Assembly (NCBI GenBank): GCA_017542425.1
Contig: JAFXXH010000067.1
Span: 1 to 60,264 of the forward strand
Length of the DNA: 60,264 nucleotides
From: Oscillospiraceae bacterium
GTDB taxonomy: Bacteria > Bacillota > Clostridia > Oscillospirales > Oscillospiraceae
Direction of reading: 5' to 3'
Shown here: one piece after another, positions 46,896 to 54,532 of the stretch
How the letters are laid out: every line of letters begins with the position of its first letter
Position numbering within the stretch: the stretch's first letter is position 1
Position numbers and translations under genes: made by a program
Notes under the pieces: generated by a model
What the model was told of the DNA's origin: nothing
Database searches by the model: none
What the model saw: the letters and a program-made list of their open reading frames with translations, nothing else

Positions 46896-46924
46896 TTGCA
46901 ATCGGGAGGCAAATGTAGTATACT
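46896..46924 (+). promoter_or_regulatory. Promoter of tRNA-Leu
   Basis: TTGCAA (46896-46901), a 17-base spacer and TATACT (46919-46924), 13 bases before the mature tRNA start. Confidence 0.75.
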
Positions 46925-46936
46925 TCTTATTGCTGT

Positions 46937-47022
46937 GCCGGTGTGTTGGAATGGTAGACGAGGCGGACTCAAAATCCGTTGCCAGCGATGGCGTGTGGGT
47001 TCGAGTCCCACCACCGGCACCA
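46937..47022 (+). tRNA. tRNA-Leu (anticodon CAA)
   Basis: An 86-base class II tRNA with acceptor stem GCCGGTG/CACCGGC, anticodon stem GCGGA/TCCGT around loop CTCAAAA, a long variable arm, T-loop GGTTCGAGTCC and encoded CCA. The anticodon CAA reads UUG. Its 3' end marks the left border of the AT-rich island, and tRNA 3' ends are common integrase targets. Confidence 0.97.
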
Positions 47023-47063
47023 TAAAATAGCCCTCGAATTGTACAATTCGAGGGCTATTTTAT
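47022..47063. terminator. Perfect 42-base palindrome, terminator of tRNA-Leu
   Basis: The two 21-base halves (ATAAAATAGCCCTCGAATTGT and its exact complement) form an uninterrupted palindrome beginning in the last base of the CCA. T-rich ends make it an efficient terminator on either strand. The stretch 47064-47228 after it is AT-rich with no gene seen. Confidence 0.85.
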
Positions 47064-47228
47064 GGTTTTAGCAGCTAAGTCATTGCAAAAGTGCATGTGT
47101 TGAAGCACTCAAGCCTCGCACAGTAGGCCTAAAATCTATGATATAGGCTGGTACTCTATAACAATTTTGGGTCAATCACAAATTCTATGGGAAGCGGTTG
47201 AAAGCAGTGGAGATTTGAAAATGCACTT

Positions 47229-47804
47229 TCATTTTTCTTTGAGAGTCTTCTTCTCTATGTAGTGTTTGTTTTTTGAATACACTTCGCTTCGATTTCTTTC
47301 TATGCCCTCATCTACCATGCGTATAGTTTCTGCATCGACTTCCTCGTCTGGTCGTCTTTCATAATCGACATTATATCCTAATGAGAACATAACGCCAATT
47401 GTGGCATTTGCAAAAACTGATAAAAACCGAGAATCAAAAGAAACCGCAGAACTATCCTCAAAACAATATCGTAGTTGTTTAAATGCATCTGAAATGAGAA
47501 TGAGTTCAGTATTACGTTTCTGTTCATCACTATATTCTGGAGTTTTTCTCGATACCCAGTCCCATATTGAATGCTGTATGTTTTCTGGCAAAAGGCTAAA
47601 CAAAACAGCTAAATTATGCTCTTTCTCGTATTTTATATCATTTTTGCTTAGGATTGCTTTAATGGCCAACTCGATTGAAAATGCGCCATTAACAAGAGAA
47701 GGAATATAGAACATCATGTTTTCGCATGTATAATATATCTTTTCGAGATGGATATAGGCATTATAAAATGATTTTGCTTGGTAGACTAGAAAATCTTTTC
47801 CCAT
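47229..47804 (-). CDS. HEPN-like domain protein
   Basis: A 191-residue, helix-rich protein. The segment GAFSIELAIKAILSKND followed by KEHNLAVLFSLLP fits the HEPN fold (helices with a conserved Glu and a later HNL). No RxxxxH ribonuclease motif typical of toxic HEPN proteins is apparent, so catalysis is unproven. I prefer the ATG at 47804; a TTG at 47825 would overlap the regulator stop but has no ribosome site. It is the second gene of an operon with the WYL regulator. Low GC and A-ending codons mark it as foreign to this chromosome. Confidence 0.65.
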   Translation of the reverse strand: MGKDFLVYQAKSFYNAYIHLEKIYYTCENMMFYIPSLVNGAFSIELAIKAILSKNDIKYEKEHNLAVLFSLLPENIQHSIWDWVSRKTPEYSDEQKRNTELILISDAFKQLRYCFEDSSAVSFDSRFLSVFANATIGVMFSLGYNVDYERRPDEEVDAETIRMVDEGIERNRSEVYSKNKHYIEKKTLKEK

Positions 47805-47821
47805 ATAGTGTATTCCAGCTT

Positions 47822-48925
47822 TCAATACAGACTACGTATCTTGTCCAAATAAGCAGTAAACTTCTCCGCAAGCTCTGGCTCCATGATTTTGACCCTGTTC
47901 CCGAAGCCGCAAAGCCAAGAGAAGAACTGATCGGACAGTTCCACTTCCGTCATGACGGAGAAATGCTTTTCATCGACCTGACTGTAATGCGCTGCCTTTG
48001 TGCCGAAGCGCTCAATCACGGTGTCCAGCAGCGGATTGATGAAGCGCAGGGTGATGTGCTTGCGCTCGCCGCCGATCATACCGAAGACACGCTGGGTGTA
48101 GGTTTCAAGGTCCAGCGCTTTGAACGCTTCTTCTCCGTCTCTTGGCTCCCCTGTCGGCGTGACCGCTTTCATGCGGTCCACGCGATAGGTCCGCATTTCC
48201 TGTGACCGATCATCAAAAGCCAGAAGGTAATAGTTGCTGTCGTTGATCAGCAAGCGGTAGGGACTGACCTTATACGGCTCCCCCTTTCGGCGGTCAATCG
48301 TCTTCGTGACATCCTGAATGCTGTATTTCTGATACTTGAAGGTGATCTTCTCTGGCTCGTGCGGTGCCTCCCTTGACCCTCGGCTCATTGCCTTGTTGAT
48401 CTCCATGACGCTGTAATAAACCGCCGTATTCGCGGTTTTCGTGCGGTCCGTGAGAAACGCATCATGCAGGATGTTTTCGGCTTGCCACTGGCTCACAAGG
48501 CTTGCGGCGACATCGGCAAGGCGCTTCGCTCTCTTTTCGTCGATGAACTTTGCGGAATAGACGCATTCCGCCAGGAGGCGGATGTCATCGGCGGAATAGC
48601 GGCGCTGGCGCACGCAGAAGCCCTTGCGGTTCGGGTCGTAGACGATGAACTTTTCGGCCTCGCCGCATTCTGGATCATCTATTGCCTCTTCTGCCTCTTG
48701 GATGCTGCATTCGTTCTCCAGCATGTAAAGGACCTTGTTGATCTCGTCGATGTCCCTGTAGATGCTGCGGGGCTCTGTCTCGATGCCGCATTCCTCTTGG
48801 AGGTAGTCGATGATGTCCTTTGCCGAAACGGTATGCTCTTCGTCAGACTGCTTCATGAGGTAGTCCAGGACGATGTAGGATTTCAACTTTTGGTGATCGC
48901 GTTTGCCGCTACTTGGTGCGCCCAT
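47822..48925 (-). CDS. WYL-domain transcriptional regulator
   Basis: A 367-residue regulator. A winged helix-turn-helix (about 15-75; TVSAKDIIDYLQEECGIETE) leads to a WYL domain (about 140-280; KVSPYRLLINDSNYYLLAFDD) and a WCX-like C-terminus. Such proteins often sense nucleic acids or nucleotides and control phage-defence genes. The ATG at 48925 has AGGAG about 11 bases upstream and drops a poorly conserved N-terminal extension. A palindrome overlaps its own -10 region, which fits autorepression. It faces away from the methylase-nuclease gene across 141 bases. Confidence 0.9.
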   Translation of the reverse strand: MGAPSSGKRDHQKLKSYIVLDYLMKQSDEEHTVSAKDIIDYLQEECGIETEPRSIYRDIDEINKVLYMLENECSIQEAEEAIDDPECGEAEKFIVYDPNRKGFCVRQRRYSADDIRLLAECVYSAKFIDEKRAKRLADVAASLVSQWQAENILHDAFLTDRTKTANTAVYYSVMEINKAMSRGSREAPHEPEKITFKYQKYSIQDVTKTIDRRKGEPYKVSPYRLLINDSNYYLLAFDDRSQEMRTYRVDRMKAVTPTGEPRDGEEAFKALDLETYTQRVFGMIGGERKHITLRFINPLLDTVIERFGTKAAHYSQVDEKHFSVMTEVELSDQFFSWLCGFGNRVKIMEPELAEKFTAYLDKIRSLY

Positions 48926-48951
48926 CTCTGCATTCTCTCCTATTTGAGTAT

Positions 48952-48985
48952 GTGCTAATAATAGCACAGGATCGGTAAAAAACAA
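48952..48985 (-). promoter_or_regulatory. WYL-operon promoter overlapped by a palindromic operator
   Basis: On the minus strand TTGTTT (48980-48985), a 16-base spacer and TATTAT (48958-48963). The -10 lies in the centre of GTGCTAATAATAGCAC (48952-48967), a 6-base inverted repeat with a 4-base spacer. A repressor bound there would block the promoter. Confidence 0.6.
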
Positions 48986-49006
48986 AGCAGTTCCTAAAAA
49001 AAAGCG

Positions 49007-49035
49007 TTGTAATAGCTTGAAAAAACTGATATACT
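49007..49035 (+). promoter_or_regulatory. Promoter of the restriction-modification fusion gene
   Basis: TTGTAA (49007-49012), a 17-base spacer and TATACT (49030-49035), 32 bases before the start. It is about 40 bases from the WYL-operon operator, so both directions could be co-regulated. Confidence 0.65.
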
Positions 49036-49066
49036 GTTAAAATCACCAAGTCAAGAGGGTGCTATT

Positions 49067-51652
49067 ATGGAGATTATTGAGAATGTTCAAATTGTGTGCC
49101 CAATAAGAGGACAGTTAAAGGTTAATAAGCGCAGCAAGGATGGACTGTCCGCTACTGAAGAGTTTTACCGTGTTGAGGCCATTAAATATCTTCTGAGCAA
49201 GGGTTATCCAAAAGAAAATTTTTGGATTGAGCCGATTATAAAACGATTCGGCAACAGTGGAAGGAACAGTTTTAGAAGCGATTTCGCAGTTCTTGATGTT
49301 CCTTCTGCTACAATTGGAAATAGCGAGCCTGATACTATTCTCAGCCATGCAATACTAATTTGCGAAGTAAAGCGTGATAACAAGAAAAATGAATATGTAA
49401 AAAACACGCAGGTCAAGCCCATGCTCGATTTTGCTATAAAGCAGAGCACAATGGGTTTATATTGGGACAATATTGAAAAGAGAGTCTTCTGGATTGAGAT
49501 TGAAAATGGAGTCAAGGAGATTAGAGAGGGTCCTATTTCATATGTTCCAAAGTATGGTTTTCCTATCGAAACAACTCCTTTGACATTCAATACCATTTCT
49601 CCTGTCGATTCTTTAATTGATACTTTTGATAGGATTGAAGATGTACTCCATCAGGCATCTTTTTCCCCTGAACAGCGATATGAGATTATTTTACAGCTTC
49701 TCCTTGCTAAAATATTCGATGAACACGCATTTGAAGTTCGTGGGGATGAACCTCTTGAAATACAGGATTACAAATCTCTTGGGGCAAGTCCCGAAACAGC
49801 AAAAAAGAAAGTGGCTGATGTTGTAAAACGCGCCGTTGCCTTTTATGGAAAGCATCTTCCAAACAAGCTGTCAAATACACTTCCTCTTTCAGGTGATACG
49901 CTATTTGAAATCTTAAAAATACTTGCGCCAATTAAAATAATCCATTCTAAAAGGGATGTTGTGCAGACATTCTATATGAAATTCGCAAAAGCCCTTTACA
50001 AATGGGATATGGCACAGTATTTTACGCCAACAACAGTTACAGATTTTCTCGTTGATATTATTAACCCACAGTTTGGTGAGCATATTGCTGACCCTGCCTG
50101 CGGAAGTGCAGATTTTTTGGTTGCAGCGTTCAGGAAAGCAAGATTGTTTAATCCTGGTTTTGCAGATTGTATTTGGGGAATTGATAATTCTTCTAATGCG
50201 GTTCAGGTTGCTGTTCTAAACATGCTTCTTAATGGCGATGGAAAAACAAACATTATAAAGGATGATTCGCTTCAAAATATAGGAAAATACCTCGAAAAAT
50301 ATGATGTATTAACCTGTAATCCTCCGTTTGGAACGAAGATCGTCGAAAAAAGAGCCAGTGTTCTATCTCAATTTGATTTAGGATTCGAATGGATAGAAAA
50401 TGAACAAGGTAAACTTATTAAAACGGATAGCTTGTTAACGCAGCAAGAGACGGGAATACTGTTCGTTGAAGTATGTGTAAAGGAGTGCAGACCTGGCGGT
50501 AGGATTGCTATTATCCTTCCGAATGGATATTTGGGCAACAGATCACTTAAATATAAAGTTGTGCGAGAATGGATTTTGAGACACACTCGCCTTGCTGCGA
50601 TTGTGTCTCTTCCGAGGTTTACATTCAAATCCAGCGGAGCAGATGTTAGCGCAAGTGTTCTTTATTTAGAAAAGCGTGAATTTCCATTAGAGGACTACTC
50701 AGAAGATTCTTATCAATTTGCGGTTGAACTAATTGAAAAAGTTGGCTGGGATGCTGGTAACAAAAAAGCTGCGCCAATTTACAAGCGCAATCAAGAGGAT
50801 GGAAGCCTTATTATTGGTGAAAACGGAGAACCAATAATTGACTGTGATTTTGAAGAAGCTGTCAATCGAATAGTTGCCAGTGATGCAGCTAACTGCTTTG
50901 AATGGCTTGCTAAAGGCAGAGACTCATCATCGAGCACTGAGGGCTGGTCCGTTAGTATAGAAAATGTTTACCGTGATGTGGACATTACCCTCGATCCCAA
51001 AAGGTACGCAAAAAAAGTTGTAAGACTGAGAAATAGCCTTTTAGGAAAACCTCAATTCTTGCTTGGTGAGCTTGTCGATTTTATCCCTGAAAGACAGAAT
51101 ATCCACGGCAAAAAGGTTTCTGTTCGAAAGTCTGAACTCTATCAATATGTAGAAATTCAAGATATCGGATTTGGTGACTTTCATTCAAAAGAATTAAGAG
51201 GGTGGGAATTACCCAGTAGAGCAAAACATTTTTCTGAAACTGGAGATATTTATATCGGATCAATTTGGGGAAGTGCCGTAAAGTGGTGTTATATCCCTAT
51301 GGGGCTGAGTAATGTTGTCGTTACTAATGGGTGTTTTCGTTGCAGGATAAAACCCAACATGGAAGAGTATCTTCCCGATTTGCTCTCCTACTTCAATAGC
51401 GAGGGGTGGGGAGTACAAATGAGAGCCTTATCACGGGGTTCTGATGGCTTGGCTGAGATCTGTGAAGAAGACGCGAAAAATGTTATTGTTCCTCTATTAT
51501 CTGATGAAGTTAGGGCTGAACTATCTGAATATGTGCATAAGTTGCAGCAGGGAACCACAACACTTAACACCGTAGTTAAGCAAAAAATAAGGGAAAGTCA
51601 AGTGCCTTATGGCGATCCCCCAAAGCGTCCAAGTCATATTGTTCTGGTATAA
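49067..51652 (+). CDS. Single-chain restriction-modification protein (nuclease-methylase-specificity fusion)
   Basis: An 861-residue protein. Residues about 30-140 form a PD-(D/E)XK-like nuclease domain (Asp72 in FRSDFAVLD; Glu100 and Lys102 in ILICEVKR). Residues about 290-560 are an N6-adenine methylase with MAQYFTP, motif I DPACGSADF (342-350) and motif IV NPPF (418-421). Residues about 665-850 resemble one HsdS target-recognition domain (FLLGELVDFIPERQ, then VVVTNGCFRCRI). This is the layout of type IIG enzymes that cut and methylate with one chain. Only one recognition domain is present. Low GC marks it as acquired. The start has GAGGGTG nearby and is preceded by a good promoter. Confidence 0.85.
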   Translation: MEIIENVQIVCPIRGQLKVNKRSKDGLSATEEFYRVEAIKYLLSKGYPKENFWIEPIIKRFGNSGRNSFRSDFAVLDVPSATIGNSEPDTILSHAILICEVKRDNKKNEYVKNTQVKPMLDFAIKQSTMGLYWDNIEKRVFWIEIENGVKEIREGPISYVPKYGFPIETTPLTFNTISPVDSLIDTFDRIEDVLHQASFSPEQRYEIILQLLLAKIFDEHAFEVRGDEPLEIQDYKSLGASPETAKKKVADVVKRAVAFYGKHLPNKLSNTLPLSGDTLFEILKILAPIKIIHSKRDVVQTFYMKFAKALYKWDMAQYFTPTTVTDFLVDIINPQFGEHIADPACGSADFLVAAFRKARLFNPGFADCIWGIDNSSNAVQVAVLNMLLNGDGKTNIIKDDSLQNIGKYLEKYDVLTCNPPFGTKIVEKRASVLSQFDLGFEWIENEQGKLIKTDSLLTQQETGILFVEVCVKECRPGGRIAIILPNGYLGNRSLKYKVVREWILRHTRLAAIVSLPRFTFKSSGADVSASVLYLEKREFPLEDYSEDSYQFAVELIEKVGWDAGNKKAAPIYKRNQEDGSLIIGENGEPIIDCDFEEAVNRIVASDAANCFEWLAKGRDSSSSTEGWSVSIENVYRDVDITLDPKRYAKKVVRLRNSLLGKPQFLLGELVDFIPERQNIHGKKVSVRKSELYQYVEIQDIGFGDFHSKELRGWELPSRAKHFSETGDIYIGSIWGSAVKWCYIPMGLSNVVVTNGCFRCRIKPNMEEYLPDLLSYFNSEGWGVQMRALSRGSDGLAEICEEDAKNVIVPLLSDEVRAELSEYVHKLQQGTTTLNTVVKQKIRESQVPYGDPPKRPSHIVLV

Positions 51653-51695
51653 AAGCAAAGTAACATCGGAGCTGTTCCGATGTTACTTTGCTTTT
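51651..51695. terminator. Long terminator hairpin after the restriction-modification gene
   Basis: Arms of 20 bases (AAAAGCAAAGTAACATCGGA and its complement) with a short loop begin in the stop codon. A T-rich end serves the plus strand, and the same repeat lies directly downstream of the integrase remnant on minus. Confidence 0.85.
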
Positions 51696-51813
51696 ACAGT
51701 AGCTTCGCATGACCTTCAATCGCTTTTTCGATCCGCTGAGGCTCGATGCCGATGTAACGCTGCGTGACGGCGGCGGAGCTGTGCTGCAAGAGCCGTTGGA
51801 CCAAGGCAATGTC
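51694..51813 (-). pseudogene. Tyrosine recombinase (integrase) C-terminal remnant
   Basis: On the minus strand 39 codons read DIALVQRLLQHSSAAVTQRY followed by IGIEPQRIEKAIEGHAKLL, ending in TAA. The LLQHSS...TQRYI pattern is the C-terminal part of phage or transposon integrases, including the nucleophilic tyrosine. Upstream the family similarity stops abruptly, and the rest of the gene (about 250 codons) is missing. It marks the right end of the AT-rich island that starts at tRNA-Leu. Confidence 0.75.
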
Positions 51814-51818
51814 ATAAA

Positions 51819-51841
51819 GACAGGGGGACGGTTCTTTTGTC
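51819..51841. repeat. Short repeat-like motif GACA...TGTC
   Basis: The segment GACAGGGGGACGGTTCTTTT followed by GTC has inverted GACA/TGTC ends. I recall similar sequences as dispersed intergenic repeats in clostridia. Just one copy is seen here, at the break point of the integrase remnant. The following 51842-51990 holds no gene. Confidence 0.3.
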
Positions 51842-51990
51842 CTTACATCCTAGTCCATACGACATATCATTCAGACAAGCAAGCTGTTGATCGGAGGATG
51901 CCCCCATGTCGAGGGCTGCGCATCCCGCGCAAAAAAACGCCCACTCTCCCCTCTTTTCCCCAAAAAAACGCAGGAAATATAAATTCCCGC

Positions 51991-52019
51991 TTGCTATCGT
52001 GACAGTGCAATGATAGAAT
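51991..52019 (+). promoter_or_regulatory. Promoter of the DUF3990/XRE pair
   Basis: TTGCTA (51991-51996), a 17-base spacer and TAGAAT (52014-52019). Transcription begins about 20 bases before the ATG at 52047, next to the ribosome site GAGAGGGGGG. Confidence 0.65.
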
Positions 52020-52046
52020 GAGGGAAACAGAGAGAGGGGGGATTCC

Positions 52047-52727
52047 ATGAATCTCGCAGATACCATCAGACTGTATCACGGATCAAAGGAGATCCTGCGG
52101 AAGCCGGAGTTTGGGGCGGGCAGTTTGCACAGGGACTTTGGGCCCGGCTTTTACTGCACGGAGTATCCCGACCTGGCCGCCGAATGGGCCTGCCGCGACG
52201 GGGCCGACGGCTACGCCAACTGCTACCGCCTGGACCCCGGCGGGCTGGAGGTGCTGGAGCTGGACTTGCGCCCAGGGAATCTGCTGCGCTGGCTGGCGCT
52301 GCTGCTGCGCTACCGGAGCATCACCACCCGGGACCGCCTCTGCGATGAGGCCGCCGCGCTGATCCTGGACCGCTACGACGTGGAGCCGGGGGACTATGAC
52401 CTGATCCTGGGGCCGCGGGCGGACGATTCTGCCCTGTCCTTCGCCCAGGCCTTCCTGGACAACGCGCTGCCCCTGGGGCTGCTGGGGGACTCCCTGGCGC
52501 TGGACCCCTTCGGACAGCAGGTGGTACTGACCAGCCGGAAGGCGCTGGCGCGGCTGGAGTTTGTCAGCCAGGAAGCGGCGGCCTGGACGCGCTATGACCC
52601 CATCCGCCGGGGCCGCGACGCCTTGCTGCGCAGCCGCTGGTGCGCCAAACTGGAGCACAAGGGCGCTGCTGAGGGGGACATCTACCTGACCGATCTGCTG
52701 AAAGGAGCTGTGCCGGACGATGATTGA
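52047..52727 (+). CDS. DUF3990 protein, ADP-ribosyltransferase-like toxin candidate
   Basis: A 226-residue protein. The N-terminus IRLYHGSKEIL, then RDFGPGFYCTEYPDLAAEWAC, and GYANCYRLDPGGLEVLELDL match DUF3990 proteins, which are thought to have an ADP-ribosyltransferase-like fold. The YHGS and GFYCT elements are the expected NAD-site strands. Its end overlaps the next gene by eight bases. That gene encodes a helix-turn-helix protein, so the pair looks like a toxin-antitoxin module with the toxin first. GC content is host-like, unlike the adjoining island. Confidence 0.8.
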   Translation: MNLADTIRLYHGSKEILRKPEFGAGSLHRDFGPGFYCTEYPDLAAEWACRDGADGYANCYRLDPGGLEVLELDLRPGNLLRWLALLLRYRSITTRDRLCDEAAALILDRYDVEPGDYDLILGPRADDSALSFAQAFLDNALPLGLLGDSLALDPFGQQVVLTSRKALARLEFVSQEAAAWTRYDPIRRGRDALLRSRWCAKLEHKGAAEGDIYLTDLLKGAVPDDD

Positions 52728-53325
52728 AGCCTACAACCCGTGCTATCTTCCCCAGGCCATGCGCAACCTGGGTCTCTGCTTCGACGCGGGGATGCTGCGC
52801 ATGAAGCCGGAGGACTTCCTGCGGCGCTTCCTGGAGTCCGACCTGGCCAAGGCCTGGGAACAGGGCGATCCCGCTTATCTGGCCGGACGCACAGGCGATG
52901 AGCTGTACACCGCCCTCAGTGGGGAGACCGTGGACCCGGACATCCACGACGTGGACCTGACGGCGGAATACTGGTGCGGCCAGATGCTCTGCTACGTCCA
53001 GTGGGCCCTGGGGCTCCCCTTTGCCCGGCTCATGGAGGCGGTGCCGCTGTCGGAGCTGCGGAAACTGGCGAAAGACCGCCGGAACGCCGCCCCGGAGGAG
53101 ATCGCGGCCCTCTATCACAGCCGTCTCTTTCCCCAGCCCGCCCTCAGGCGTCTGCGCCTCAGCCGGAGCCTGAGCCAGTCCCAGCTTGCCCTGGTCAGCG
53201 GAGTCAAGATCCGCTCCATCCGCGCCTATGAGCAGGGCGACCTGGACATCTGCCGCGCCCAGTACGACACCCTCCGCGCCCTGGCCGGCGCGCTGAGCTG
53301 TACGGTGGAGGAGCTGCTGAGCTGA
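52720..53325 (+). CDS. XRE-type helix-turn-helix protein, candidate antitoxin
   Basis: A 201-residue protein. Residues about 1-125 form an alpha-rich domain of unknown family, with FLRRFLESDLAKAWEQGDP and the segment LTAEYWCGQMLCYVQWALGLPF. Residues about 140-200 are a Cro/CI-type helix-turn-helix (LRLSRSLSQSQLALVSGVKI, then RSIRAYEQG) with a normal length. It begins inside the DUF3990 gene (8-base overlap), giving tight coupling. The N-terminal domain would be the toxin-binding part if this is an antitoxin. That role is inferred from gene order. Confidence 0.78.
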   Translation: MIEAYNPCYLPQAMRNLGLCFDAGMLRMKPEDFLRRFLESDLAKAWEQGDPAYLAGRTGDELYTALSGETVDPDIHDVDLTAEYWCGQMLCYVQWALGLPFARLMEAVPLSELRKLAKDRRNAAPEEIAALYHSRLFPQPALRRLRLSRSLSQSQLALVSGVKIRSIRAYEQGDLDICRAQYDTLRALAGALSCTVEELLS

Positions 53326-53440
53326 ACACCGCCGCGATTCTGGACAAGCCTTGCGCCGCATTTCCCTTCCCGGTCAATGCGGCGCAATTGTTTTGCTTTT
53401 CTCTGATTGCGAACCATCACGAAGCGAAAACTGAGGTGGT

Positions 53441-54454
53441 ATGATAACCATGAAAACGGAGTCCATCCTTGTCCAAACGCTTTGCGTCCCCTGTGGCTGC
53501 CGATGCAGATATTGCCTCCTGTCCTGGGACGGGACAGCGGTGGGGGCGGACTGGGAGCAGAGTACGCGCTTTGCCCAGCAGTTTCGGCAATGGCTGCGGA
53601 AGAACAGACCGGAGCTGCGCTTCCATTTTGCCTTTGGTTATGCCATGGAGCACCCGGACCTCAGAAACGCGCTGCGCTTTCTGCGTCAGATCGGCAGCCC
53701 ACAGGCGGAGTTCCTGCAATGCGGCGGAATGCGAATGCGCAGCCGGGCGGAGTGCCAGACACTGGCGCAGATGCTTGCGGAGGAAGGCGTCCAAACGCTC
53801 AACTTCACATTCTACGGACTGCCGGACTACCACGACAGGTTTGCAAACCGTCGGGGGGACTTTGCCTTTCTGCTCCGCCTGATGCGTGCGGCGGACGAGG
53901 CTGGACTGGCCGTGCGCGCCGGGGTTCCGCTGACGGCTGAGAGCGCGGGGCAGGCGGACGCGCTGCTGGAGCTGCTGCGTCATCAGGTTCCCGGCCTTTC
54001 GCTCTCGCTTTTTGTGCCGCACGAAGAGGGCCGGGGCCTCAGCTTGCAAGGCATCCGGTTTTCGGAAAACGATCTCGGCCAACTTTCCCAGGAGGCCCAG
54101 GCGTTGCTCAATCGTAAGCTCTACCGCCCGGAGCGGGAGTGGCTGGCAAGCCGGGACTTTCCGGAGGAGACGGGGCGCATGTTGATTCTTTCCCTCCGGC
54201 GGGACAACATCCAGCGTTATCTGTCCATGTCCCACGAACAGATCCTGACCGAGGTGGAAGCGCTGGACGACGCCTATTACGCGTCCTTCCCCTCCCTTCC
54301 CGCCCTGGCGGAGCGATACGGCGATATGCACGGCGGACGGTTCTACCGGCAGCGGGATCTCTTTTCTCACTATCGCCGTCTCTATGCGGCGGAATACGGC
54401 GTCTCTGTCTACGACGTGACGGATGAGCGCCAATCGGGCAGCAGAAGATATTGA
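53441..54454 (+). CDS. Radical SAM protein of unknown substrate
   Basis: A 337-residue protein. The cluster motif is CGCRCRYC near residue 18 (CxxxCxxC form), preceded by TLCVP. The rest fits a radical SAM barrel: FHFAFGYAMEHPDL, LQCGGMRMRS, TLNFTFYGLPDYHDRF. No second cluster motif of SPASM type is seen at the C-terminus. GAGG lies four bases before the ATG at 53441; a second ATG nine bases on is possible. It has no partner gene, so the substrate cannot be guessed. Confidence 0.82.
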   Translation: MITMKTESILVQTLCVPCGCRCRYCLLSWDGTAVGADWEQSTRFAQQFRQWLRKNRPELRFHFAFGYAMEHPDLRNALRFLRQIGSPQAEFLQCGGMRMRSRAECQTLAQMLAEEGVQTLNFTFYGLPDYHDRFANRRGDFAFLLRLMRAADEAGLAVRAGVPLTAESAGQADALLELLRHQVPGLSLSLFVPHEEGRGLSLQGIRFSENDLGQLSQEAQALLNRKLYRPEREWLASRDFPEETGRMLILSLRRDNIQRYLSMSHEQILTEVEALDDAYYASFPSLPALAERYGDMHGGRFYRQRDLFSHYRRLYAAEYGVSVYDVTDERQSGSRRY

Positions 54455-54471
54455 TATCTCCGGCAACCCAT

Positions 54472-54506
54472 AAAAACAGCCGCCCGCTGACGCGGGCGGC
54501 TGCTTT
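54472..54506. terminator. Bidirectional terminator between the radical SAM gene and phaC
   Basis: CAGCCGCCCGC / GCGGGCGGCTG stem with a short loop. On minus it is followed by TTTTTATGG, ending the phaEC transcript; on plus a weaker CTTTGATT follows. Confidence 0.8.
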
Positions 54507-54532
54507 GATTCGCTTTGTGTTCTTCCGAAGTC

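Noticed and set aside
47805-47825. TTG start overlapping the WYL stop for the HEPN-like gene
   Set aside because: No ribosome site precedes it; the ATG at 47804 has a GGA seven bases upstream and is a more common start.
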